A stretch of DNA of 26,893 nucleotides from Oscillospiraceae bacterium (GTDB lineage: Bacteria > Bacillota > Clostridia > Oscillospirales > Oscillospiraceae), in contig WRMX01000021.1 in assembly GCA_009776905.1 (NCBI GenBank), forward strand, positions 1 to 26,893, in the 5' to 3' direction. The translations under genes and the position numbers were made by a program. The notes beneath the pieces are model-generated. The model saw only the letters and a program-made list of their open reading frames with translations, was not told the DNA's origin and made no database searches. Shown in pieces: positions 1 through 7,501 of this stretch (position 1 is the stretch's first letter; every line of letters starts with the position of its first letter).

Positions 1-217
1 CGGTGCGTCAGGCATCGGTGTGAGAACAGGCGACGGCGAAGGATCGGGCGACGGCGAAGGATCGGGCGACGGCGAAGGATCGGGCGACGGCGAAGGATCG
101 GGCGATGACGAAGGATCGGACGGGCACGGTGCGTCATATAACAGGCGGTCCGGGCTTTGCCTCGAGACGCAGAGCTGGCCGGACGCGGTCAATAAGCCTT
201 TGTTTCCCGGCTGCATC
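1..217 (-). CDS. Possible partial secreted/linker protein, runs off left edge
   Basis: The minus strand is open from an in-frame stop near 268 to the left edge. An ATG at 217 would give a protein that becomes a Pro-Ser-Asp linker (repeating D-P-S-P-S-P) before leaving the window. The same linker style occurs in the clearly real CAP-domain gene at 7502-9247, which makes the minus strand the better coding choice here than the Gly-rich plus-strand frame. Against it, no good ribosome site precedes the ATG (a GTG near 267 is also possible), no signal peptide is visible, and the body of the protein lies outside the window. It may be only non-coding repeat. Confidence 0.3.
29..118. repeat. 18-bp tandem repeat, five units
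   Basis: Five head-to-tail units of GGCGACGGCGAAGGATCG start at 29, 47, 65, 83 and 101; the last carries two substitutions (GATGAC for GACGGC). The array is bracketed by identical 10-bp direct copies of CGGTGCGTCA at 1-10 and 127-136. The period is a multiple of three and the minus-strand translation is D-P-S-P-S-P, so expansion or contraction would stay in frame. Confidence 0.9.
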
Positions 218-313
218 TTGCGTATGGGCGAGGTATATGACCATATAACAACATATAAATTTAGCACCTAAGCGCGGCGTCCCCACGTTAAGTACCACAG
301 CGCGGCGCAACAC

Positions 314-477
314 AAACAAATAACAAGATTTCTATCTGCGCTTAGGTACTAACGCCGCGAGAAGCGCGGCGCGCCGGAGCGGAGGCGTAAATTCGCAGGG
401 CGGATTCATTTCGCCCGTGAGCGAATTTAGCCGGAGCGCGCGGCGTCCGGGGTGTGGGGGTGGAACCCCCACGTTAA
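314..477 (+). repeat. Dispersed three-hairpin repeat, copy 1
   Basis: Alignable by eye to 9079-9235. Three stems are visible: GCCGCG/CGCGGC at 354-359 and 365-370; TAAATTCGC/GCGAATTTA at 388-396 and 421-429 with an inner GGGCG/CGCCC around a GATTCATT loop; and GTGGGGG/CCCCCAC at 454-460 and 466-472. The unit opens with TTAGGTACTAACG and closes with CACGTTA. A truncated end of the same repeat (GCGCGGCGTCCCCACGTTA) lies at 273-291. This repeat fills the gap between the left edge and the kinase gene; no gene is seen in 270-496. It could be a MITE-like element or encode an RNA. Confidence 0.75.
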
Positions 478-496
478 AGAAACGAGCTGTTAACCT

Positions 497-3400
497 ATGT
501 ATATCGCATTTGTGGCATCGCTGATAATATGCTGCGGCATCGCATACATCCTCGGCCTGTTCTGGTTCAGCAATAGCTCGAACCGGCGCATGCTCAGCTT
601 TTTCCTGCTTGGCATTGAAATATTCATATGGACGCTCTTGAACGCAATCACGATGGTGTGCGGCGAAGAGAGCTTCCCCGTCATATATTCGATACGCATG
701 GCGTTGGTATGCATCGTGCCCTTCGGGATCACATGGTTCATACTCAATTTCATCGAATCCAAGCTATGCAAAAAATGGGTCCGCGGACTGTTCGTGGCGA
801 TACCTCTTGCGGACATCATCATCATGGCGACCAATCCCTTGCACTATAAGTATTTTGCCGACTACAACGCCCCGATACCTACGAGGGCGCTCATTTTTTG
901 GATCCATACCGCGACGGATTTCTTTTTTATCAGCTTGGCGTTTGTGATATACATCCGCTTCATAACAAAAAGAGCGCAGCGCTTGTCTCGGCTGGTGCTT
1001 GCCGCTGTCGGGATGCTGATTCCATATGCAATCAACATGCTATATAGCTTCGGCGCGCTGCCGATTACATTTGACATTACGCCAATCGGCTTCTTTTTCA
1101 CATTTATTTTATTCGTTTACGCGGCCTTGCATTCAAAAATATTCAGCATCAACCTCTTTGAGACCGTGCAGCGCACCGTTACGGAGATATTCGAGAGCAA
1201 TCCGCACATGAATGTCATGTTTGATTCGGGATTTAAAGTTCTGGACTGTAATCCTGCGGCATACAAGTTTCTGGGGTTTAAGAACAAACAAGAGATGGCG
1301 GCCGGATTCTTTGAAGCGATGGACGCAAGCATCCCGAAAGTGCTTTCCAGCGGGCGCGCGTCTCGCTCGATGACGGACGTTCTCACTTCAGTAGCCGAAG
1401 GCGGATACTTAAAAAATGAAATCGAAATAATTATAGACGGAAATTCGAAGATCATAGATATGGAGATCAAGCGGATCCCATATGGCGATACATTCGCCCT
1501 GCTCGCGTATATGATGGATTTGACCGACGCGCGCGAGCGCGAAAATGAAATGCTGCGCCACGACAACCTCATGTATATCGTCAACGATGCGGCCGCGCTT
1601 CTTATGAAATCTGATATGGAGAGCTTTGAGGGCGCCATGAGCATAGGCATGGAGGTCGTCGCGAAGTGCCTGGAAGTCGACAGGGTCGGCATATGGAAAA
1701 ACAGCGCGGGGAGCGATGGCCGCCTGTATTATACCCTGGCGTATCAGTGGACGCAGGAGGAAGGGCAGCATGAGATTGCCGTCGGCACGAAATACGCGTA
1801 TGATGAGGCTTTGCCGAACTGGGGTCCGATCCTCTCGCGCGGCGAAAGCGTGAACGGTTCGCTTAGCAGCTTTTTGGTCGAGGAGGCGGCGCATTTATCG
1901 GCGCATTCCATTCGCTCCGTCCTCGATATTCCAATATTCATGGACGACGAATTCTGGGGGTTCGCAGCGTTCGAGGATTGCTACGAAGAGCGCGTTTTCA
2001 ACGAGGGCGAAGTGCTAATTTTGCGTTCGTGGGGGTTGATTGCCGTCGGCGCGATCAGACGATATGAAATCGCGATGGCGCTGGAGGATGCAATCAAAAC
2101 CGCGGAGGACGCAAACCAAGCCAAATCGGATTTTCTCGCGAACATGAGCCATGAAATCAGGACGCCCATGAACAGCATTATGGGATTTGCGGAGCTTGCG
2201 CTGGACATTGCCGTGACGTCGCAGGTTAAGGACTATCTTGACAAAATCACCGACAGCACTAAGTGGCTTTTGCGGATCATCAACGATATCCTCGATATAT
2301 CAAAAATCGAATCCGGAAAGATGGACCTCGAGAGCATCCCGTTCGATCTCGATAGCATTTTCACGCGGTGCCAATCTGTCATCCTGCCAAGCGTAAACGA
2401 GAAAGGCCTGGATCTGCATATTTATGCGGAACCCACGAGTGGGAAGCGGCTGCTCGGCGACCCGGTCAGGCTCTACCAGGCGCTGATGAACCTTTTGTCA
2501 AATTCAGTGAAGTTCACTAATTCCGGCTCCGTCAGACTATCGTCGGCAATTCTGGACATCGGCGAGAGGACCGCAAAAGTATATTTCGAAATCCGCGACA
2601 GCGGCATTGGCATGACGCCGGAGCAGATGAGCAATATTTTCGATCCGTTCATCCAAGCGGATTCCAGCACCACTCGCAATTATGGCGGCACGGGGCTAGG
2701 GCTGACGATCACGCGGAACATCGTTGAGTTGATGGGCGGCATTTTGTGCCTCGACAGCGAGCCGGGGGTCGGTTCCGTTTTCAGTTTCGCGCTGACATTC
2801 GACACGATCGATGCCCCTGAAGGTTATGTTGACGAAAACGAGGTTTCCACGCTATTGAGGCCATATTTCAGCGGAATGATACTGCTATGCGAAGACAACT
2901 CGATGAACCAGCAAGTCATCAGCGAGCATTTGGCAAGAGTGGGCATCAGGACGGTCATCGCGGAAAACGGCAAAGCCGGGTTTGAAATTGTGCAGGAGAG
3001 GAAAAACAAAGGCCTCGAGCCGTTTGATTTGATATTCATGGACGTGTTCATGCCTGTGATGGACGGCGTTGAAGCGGCTTCAAAGATCAACGAGCTGGAG
3101 ACCGGGACGCCGATCGTCGCCATGACGGCCAATGTGATGACAAACGAACTCGAAAAGTATAGAAAAAGCGGAATGTCGGATTATGTGAGCAAGCCATTCA
3201 CATCACAGGAATTGTGGCGATGCTTGCTGAAATATATGAAGCCTGTCGCGTCCGCCAATGCCGGTTTTGGCGACGAATCCGAGGGCAGGCGGGAGGCCGA
3301 TACCCTGCGCGCGAAGCTACGAGTACAGTTTTCAAAGGACAACCAGAACAGGTTTGCGGAAATAGCAGCGGCCGTCAGCGCGGGCGACGTGAGGCTCGCG

Positions 3401-3808
3401 CACAGGCTGGCGCATACTTTGAAAACAAACGCAGGGATGATTGGCAAGGCGGAATTGCAAAAAACGGCGGCAGGTATGGAGGCTATGCTGGGCGCGGAGG
3501 TCTTACCGGATGCCGAGCTTTTGGAAACGCTGGAGAAGCAATTGAGCGAGGTGCTTGCGGAGCTGGCTCCGGAAGCCTACGATGCCGGGAGGCCTCTCGC
3601 TGTGGGCGGTCTCGATGCGGAGCGTGTTTTAGTCTTGCTTGGGGAGTTGGAGGAAATGCTGGATAATATCAATCCCGCCTGCGTCGATATGGCGGACGAG
3701 CTACGAGCTATCCCGGGGACGGAGGAGCTGCTGCGGCAGATAGAGGATTATGATTTTGAGGCTGCCGCATCGACGCTGCGAGATGTGAGAGAGCTGATAA
3801 GAGGATAG
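497..3808 (+). CDS. Hybrid sensor histidine kinase (7TM-PAS-GAF-HisKA-HATPase-REC-Hpt)
   Basis: A 1103-residue membrane kinase of a multistep phosphorelay. Residues 1 to about 215 form a series of hydrophobic helices like the 7TM input module of histidine kinases. A PAS-like segment (about 230-345) and a GAF-like segment (about 360-525) follow. The HisKA box SHEIRTPMNSIMGF puts the phospho-acceptor at H552. The ATPase domain shows its N, G1 and G2 boxes (NLLSNSVKFT, DSGIGM, GGTGLGLTI). A receiver domain follows with CEDN and acceptor D849 in MDVFMP, then an Hpt helix with H973 in AHRLAHTLK. The Cys/helix-rich tail after residue 1020 is unassigned. The start is the first ATG after the upstream repeat; no strong ribosome site precedes it. 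It probably signals to the cyclase 108 nt downstream. The input signal is unknown. Confidence 0.93.
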   Translation: MYIAFVASLIICCGIAYILGLFWFSNSSNRRMLSFFLLGIEIFIWTLLNAITMVCGEESFPVIYSIRMALVCIVPFGITWFILNFIESKLCKKWVRGLFVAIPLADIIIMATNPLHYKYFADYNAPIPTRALIFWIHTATDFFFISLAFVIYIRFITKRAQRLSRLVLAAVGMLIPYAINMLYSFGALPITFDITPIGFFFTFILFVYAALHSKIFSINLFETVQRTVTEIFESNPHMNVMFDSGFKVLDCNPAAYKFLGFKNKQEMAAGFFEAMDASIPKVLSSGRASRSMTDVLTSVAEGGYLKNEIEIIIDGNSKIIDMEIKRIPYGDTFALLAYMMDLTDARERENEMLRHDNLMYIVNDAAALLMKSDMESFEGAMSIGMEVVAKCLEVDRVGIWKNSAGSDGRLYYTLAYQWTQEEGQHEIAVGTKYAYDEALPNWGPILSRGESVNGSLSSFLVEEAAHLSAHSIRSVLDIPIFMDDEFWGFAAFEDCYEERVFNEGEVLILRSWGLIAVGAIRRYEIAMALEDAIKTAEDANQAKSDFLANMSHEIRTPMNSIMGFAELALDIAVTSQVKDYLDKITDSTKWLLRIINDILDISKIESGKMDLESIPFDLDSIFTRCQSVILPSVNEKGLDLHIYAEPTSGKRLLGDPVRLYQALMNLLSNSVKFTNSGSVRLSSAILDIGERTAKVYFEIRDSGIGMTPEQMSNIFDPFIQADSSTTRNYGGTGLGLTITRNIVELMGGILCLDSEPGVGSVFSFALTFDTIDAPEGYVDENEVSTLLRPYFSGMILLCEDNSMNQQVISEHLARVGIRTVIAENGKAGFEIVQERKNKGLEPFDLIFMDVFMPVMDGVEAASKINELETGTPIVAMTANVMTNELEKYRKSGMSDYVSKPFTSQELWRCLLKYMKPVASANAGFGDESEGRREADTLRAKLRVQFSKDNQNRFAEIAAAVSAGDVRLAHRLAHTLKTNAGMIGKAELQKTAAGMEAMLGAEVLPDAELLETLEKQLSEVLAELAPEAYDAGRPLAVGGLDAERVLVLLGELEEMLDNINPACVDMADELRAIPGTEELLRQIEDYDFEAAASTLRDVRELIRG

Positions 3809-3916
3809 GGAGCGCGCGGGGAAAAGCGCACAGAGGTGGGAGCACGCGGAGATAGGGAGCGCACGAGGACAGAAAAAAATTGGGGGCAAGGAGCGCATTA
3901 AAGGGGTGGAGAGAAT

Positions 3917-4822
3917 ATGATAGATACAAAGAAAAACAGCGTCCTCATAGTCGATGACGAGAACGCAAACATTTTGGCACTAACGCACATTTTAAGCGCG
4001 GAATATACGGTTTATGCGGCGAAGAATGGGAGCAACGCAATCATTGCGGCAGAAAAGTACATGCCGGATGTGATATTGCTCGATATTATGATGCCGGAAA
4101 TGGATGGCTATGCAGTGCTCAGAACATTAAAGAATACTGAGGGCGTCAGCGATATCCCGGTCATTTTCATTACGGGGCTAAGCAATTCCAATGATGAGGA
4201 AAAGGGGCTCGACATGGGGGCCGCGGACTATATATACAAGCCATTCGGCTCCGCCATTGTCAAATTGCGCGTTAAGAATCAAATAAAAATGATCAACCAC
4301 ATACAAACGATTGAGCTTTTGTCCATGATAGACCAATTGACTTCCATATCGAACCGGCGCGGTTTCGACAAGAGGATGGACATGGAATGGATTAGGGCGA
4401 TGAGGGATAAGTCGAGCATCGGGTTTCTGATCATGGATGTCGATAAGTTTAAGGTTTATAACGATGCATATGGGCATCAGCAGGGCGACATCGTGCTGCA
4501 ATCGGTTGCCAGAACGGTCGAGCAGTCGCTGAACAGGCCCGGCGACTTCGCGGCGCGATGGGGCGGCGAGGAGTTTGTCGTGCTGCTTCCGAACACGAAC
4601 ATTGCAGGCGCCGTGCTTGTCGCGGAGCTCATACGTACGAATATCGCCAGCATTGCGATTCCGTGTTCCGATGGGTCCGAGACGAACGTGACGATCAGCA
4701 TCGGTGCGAATTCTGTGATTCCAAAGATGAACACTTCCCGCGATGCTTTCGTCGCCGATGCGGACAAGGCGTTGTACAGGGCGAAGGAGACGGGACGCAA
4801 CCGCGTTTGCTGCGCAGAATGA
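3917..4822 (+). CDS. Response regulator diguanylate cyclase (REC-GGDEF)
   Basis: A 301-residue soluble protein. Residues 1-125 form a receiver domain with the acidic pair VDDEN, phospho-acceptor D56 in LLDIMMPEMDG and the conserved Lys in YKPFG. Residues about 135-300 form a GGDEF domain with an intact GGEEF active-site loop at 216-220, so it should make cyclic di-GMP from two GTP. An RxxD inhibitory site (RPGD, 207-210) lies exactly five residues before GGEEF, suggesting product feedback. The ATG is preceded by GGGGTGGAGAGAAT, a good ribosome site. The gene follows the hybrid kinase on the same strand after a 108-nt purine-rich spacer, and is the likely output of that phosphorelay. Confidence 0.94.
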   Translation: MIDTKKNSVLIVDDENANILALTHILSAEYTVYAAKNGSNAIIAAEKYMPDVILLDIMMPEMDGYAVLRTLKNTEGVSDIPVIFITGLSNSNDEEKGLDMGAADYIYKPFGSAIVKLRVKNQIKMINHIQTIELLSMIDQLTSISNRRGFDKRMDMEWIRAMRDKSSIGFLIMDVDKFKVYNDAYGHQQGDIVLQSVARTVEQSLNRPGDFAARWGGEEFVVLLPNTNIAGAVLVAELIRTNIASIAIPCSDGSETNVTISIGANSVIPKMNTSRDAFVADADKALYRAKETGRNRVCCAE

Positions 4823-4949
4823 AAACCACGCGGCGAGCATAGGGCACGCTTCGCGCAGCTTTCAAGATACTCAGCATTCATGACATTCGTAGCTCCTAAT
4901 TCGTCGTATCATTGTCAGTTAATGCTTAATTGTTGCTGACATTCATTAT

Positions 4950-4979
4950 ATTGTCGGATTAATCATAGCGTGATTATAA
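4950..4979 (+). promoter_or_regulatory. Possible promoter of the tandem paralogue pair
   Basis: TTGTCG at 4950-4955 and TATAAA at 4974-4979 are separated by 18 bp, about 23 bp before the ATG at 5002. The 179-nt gap from 4823 to 5001 holds no other gene, and no clear terminator was seen in it. Confidence 0.45.
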
Positions 4980-5001
4980 ACAAAGAAAGAATGACAACGG
5001 T

Positions 5002-5556
5002 ATGCATATTCGCAAAATCGCGGCCTGCCTTGCGGCGCTGGTTTTTGTAGCCTTTTGCTTCGTGCTTTTCGGACCAACGAGAGGAATGCAAGTGAGAGCA
5101 TTGAAAAAGATGGTTCCGGAAGTGACGGAGTATGTAGGAAACAATGAGGAGTTTTTCAATGCGTTGCTGAATGCGCATCAAAGAGTAATCGAGATTGTTG
5201 GACAAATATCAGACAATTCATACGGTACATGGTATTCGATAACTGTAGATAGAGGAACTGTCACTGACGAGTTGTACGGAGCTTTAGGTAATTATAATAG
5301 AAGCTCCTTTCTTAGCGACGACGAGTGGCAGTTGGTTTCTTCCACATTACTTCAATCTAACGCAGAAATGGATCAGTGTAGTATAAGCATTTCCGCAGAC
5401 ACAGTGGATTTTACATACTCCAGATCAATGAGCACTCACCTTATCATCCGCAGCCCTGCAATTGCAATCAAAGATCCGATTGTGTATACCCAACCATTCG
5501 AATTCACCATACCGGTCAATTATGATTGGTGCATTTATATTTGTAATTGGCATTGA
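5002..5556 (+). CDS. Small membrane-anchored protein of unknown function, paralogue 1
   Basis: A 184-residue protein I do not recognise. Residues 5-24 form one hydrophobic segment, which may be a signal anchor or an uncleaved signal peptide. It is followed by FGPTRGMQVRALKKMVPEV, shared almost unchanged with the next gene. The rest is polar and predicted extracytoplasmic, ending with a WCIYIC motif also seen in the neighbour (WCISIC). The ribosome site is weak (AAAGAAAG). The stop lies 22 nt before the next start, so the two genes are probably cotranscribed. Composition is less GC-rich than the kinase genes before it. No catalytic motif was found. Confidence 0.75.
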   Translation: MHIRKIAACLAALVFVAFCFVLFGPTRGMQVRALKKMVPEVTEYVGNNEEFFNALLNAHQRVIEIVGQISDNSYGTWYSITVDRGTVTDELYGALGNYNRSSFLSDDEWQLVSSTLLQSNAEMDQCSISISADTVDFTYSRSMSTHLIIRSPAIAIKDPIVYTQPFEFTIPVNYDWCIYICNWH

Positions 5557-5578
5557 TATCGAGGAAGAGAGGTCAAAC

Positions 5579-6136
5579 GTGGAAAAGCGCATTATATTGA
5601 TTGGCCTGTTCGTACTTTATTTGATATGCCTATACTTCGCTATCTTCGGACCGACGCGGCGGATGCAGGTCAAAATCCTTAAAAAGCGAATGCCGGAAGT
5701 GCTGACATACATTGAGAAGAATATCGAGTTTTTAGTTGTTCTGCTCAACGCCAAAGAAAAGCTCCGCGCACTCAACAACGAGAACACGGAGGTCTATTCG
5801 CCAAATCCTTGGTATTATTACATGAAAATCAGAAACGGTCGCCTCCTGTCAGGCACCGATGCTGCAGAAACAAACGACAACGGAGGCTTGTCACTGATGA
5901 CTGAACGCGAGCGGAACACTGCAAATATCGGTTTGCTGTGCATGCCCGGCGAATTGGGAAGCGTTTACATTTATAAGGATAGAGTTGATATCTATTACGA
6001 TCATTTTATCAGCACGTGGATTGTCATCAAAAATCCTGTCGTAGAGATTGATGATCCGGGAAAGTACGGAGGTAGGTTTGAGTTCACGGTGAAAGCAACC
6101 GACGACTGGTGCATATCGATATGCACTGGTTCATAG
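5579..6136 (+). CDS. Small membrane-anchored protein of unknown function, paralogue 2
   Basis: A 185-residue paralogue of the preceding gene. I chose the GTG at 5579 because AGAGG stands six bases before it and because the N-terminus then matches paralogue 1: a hydrophobic segment at about residues 4-22, then FGPTRRMQVKILKKRMPEV. An upstream in-frame ATG at 5462 would overlap paralogue 1 and add unrelated sequence. Shared landmarks include LLNA, WY, and the closing FEFT then DDWCISIC. The pair probably arose by tandem duplication followed by divergence. Function unknown. Confidence 0.75.
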   Translation: MEKRIILIGLFVLYLICLYFAIFGPTRRMQVKILKKRMPEVLTYIEKNIEFLVVLLNAKEKLRALNNENTEVYSPNPWYYYMKIRNGRLLSGTDAAETNDNGGLSLMTERERNTANIGLLCMPGELGSVYIYKDRVDIYYDHFISTWIVIKNPVVEIDDPGKYGGRFEFTVKATDDWCISICTGS

Positions 6137-6256
6137 ACGCGGAGATTGAGCCGTATAGAATAATTTATCCAAAGGCGCGCTCAGAGCACGTCTGCCGAGC
6201 GCAAGGGCCTGAAAAGTCGCTAATGAATATATGTATAATCACGCGGCGAGCTTTGC

Positions 6257-7306
6257 TTATAGTCCGGATTGGATTTGGTTGCTGCCGTTGATGATGAATG
6301 CGCGGACAGCTTCGCTGTCTATGGAGATCCCTGTTCGCTTTATGCAATCGTCTATCATTTCGACAGTCGGGACCGGCAACAGACGCGCAATGCTTAACGC
6401 ACAGCGGTCTTGTTCCGTAAGTTCTCGGAAAAAAGAAATCAACCTATCATTTGCCCTGTTCAGATCTTGCGGAATGCCGCGAGCGAACAGGGCAATATTA
6501 TTATCGTAATTCGGGGCCATGCGCAGTATCGCGCCAGTTTCAACATCGCGCAATACGCCGTAATTCTTTGTGTGCCTGTCCATGTTGAAGCAGAGAGTAT
6601 CAAGGTAGACGATCTGCATGTATTGTTCCGCCAGGGCCGTTGACAGATCATAAAAAACGCGAAAGTTAAACAGATAATCCTCATCGTCGCCGACGAGCCC
6701 TTCTGCCGCTTCATAATTGACCGTAGCTCCGTCAGTAAAGTCCGGGCTCTTGACAGTGCTATCTTCATGCATGTAATCAGCCATTGTGAATCCCAGAGCC
6801 TGCCCAAGACGGCAGATGAACAATTCGGAGAAGCGCTCCAAATCGTTGCCTTGCTTGACCATCCACCATCGGCCATCGACAAGCCGCCAGCATTTTTCAA
6901 AACTTCCGATGTTCGTCAATTCGGGCGTGGGGGAGTATGGGCGGTTGAAGCTGTCGGGGGCTCCACGGAGGGCAAGTTCATCAAACAGATTTTCATTGAA
7001 GCGGACGTTCTCGTATTTGAGGTCGGAGTCTTTCGGGCAAAACCAGTATGTGTCAGTTATTGTCGCGGCATTGACTTTGAGGACCGTTGCGATGTCGTCC
7101 GCTGCAGAAATGCGCAGCGCCTTTTTCAGAAGGCGCGAGTTTGTCCTGTGGGAGTCGATGGCGCGTCCTTTGAGCCAGCTTTCGATGTCCCCGGTTTTTT
7201 TGAGATATAAGGGAAGCAGCGCCTGGTCGGACACGGCCATGCGGCCGTTTGTCACGATTGCGGCGACTGCGTCTCTTGACATTATATTACCGCTGATATC
7301 AAGCAT
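6257..7306 (-). CDS. HipA-fold serine/threonine kinase-like protein
   Basis: A 349-residue protein with the C-terminal kinase features of the HipA/CtkA fold: a candidate ATP-anchoring Lys K151 in MVKQG, a catalytic-loop motif NMDRHTKNYG with D243, and a metal-binding motif APNYDNN with D268. HipA kinases phosphorylate protein targets and often act as toxins, but no HipB-like antitoxin gene adjoins this one, so a toxin role is only inference. The ATG at 7306 is preceded by AAGGAGCAAAA, a near-ideal ribosome site; a GTG ten codons upstream lacks one. The first 140 residues do not show a typical HipA N-terminal domain. The 120 nt between its 3' end and the convergent gene ending at 6136 hold nothing recognisable. 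Confidence 0.8.
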   Translation of the reverse strand: MLDISGNIMSRDAVAAIVTNGRMAVSDQALLPLYLKKTGDIESWLKGRAIDSHRTNSRLLKKALRISAADDIATVLKVNAATITDTYWFCPKDSDLKYENVRFNENLFDELALRGAPDSFNRPYSPTPELTNIGSFEKCWRLVDGRWWMVKQGNDLERFSELFICRLGQALGFTMADYMHEDSTVKSPDFTDGATVNYEAAEGLVGDDEDYLFNFRVFYDLSTALAEQYMQIVYLDTLCFNMDRHTKNYGVLRDVETGAILRMAPNYDNNIALFARGIPQDLNRANDRLISFFRELTEQDRCALSIARLLPVPTVEMIDDCIKRTGISIDSEAVRAFIINGSNQIQSGL

Positions 7307-7337
7307 TTTTGCTCCTTGTATCACATATACCACCACT

Positions 7338-7475
7338 ATTCACGCCCTTGCGCTCGGCAGACGTTTTTTTGCTTCCTCATCGCTCAAATGCGCATCCATG
7401 CGCATATTCGCGCCGCTCCGCCTCCTTGCTACGCGGTCGGAAGTAGAATAAACGTCTACCTCACCGGGCGTGAAT
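7338..7475. repeat. 138-bp element with imperfect terminal inverted repeats
   Basis: ATTCACGCCC at 7338-7347 is the exact reverse complement of 7466-7475. AGACGTTT at 7359-7366 and AAACGTCT at 7450-7457 continue the arms, followed by CTTCC/GGAAG. Inner sequence carries a direct repeat of ATGCGCAT. It fills the gap between the HipA-like gene and the CAP gene. It could be a MITE-like insertion or a large hairpin in the leader of the HipA-like gene. No target-site duplication is obvious. Confidence 0.55.
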
Positions 7476-7501
7476 TGTAACTATGTATCAACCCTAACGT
7501 C

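Noticed and set aside
20..271. Plus-strand Gly-Glu-Asp repeat frame
   Set aside because: It follows only from the 18-bp tandem repeat; it has no ribosome site and no recognisable sequence after the repeat.
5462..5578. Earlier ATG for the second small paralogue
   Set aside because: It would overlap the first paralogue by about 95 nt and add residues with no counterpart; the GTG at 5579 has a ribosome site and restores alignment of the pair.
7340..7403. Small minus-strand frame starting MRMDAHLSDEEAKKRL, a possible antitoxin for the HipA-like kinase
   Set aside because: Only 21 codons from the ATG, a poorly spaced ribosome site, and it lies wholly within the inverted-repeat element. It does not resemble a HipB-type helix-turn-helix.
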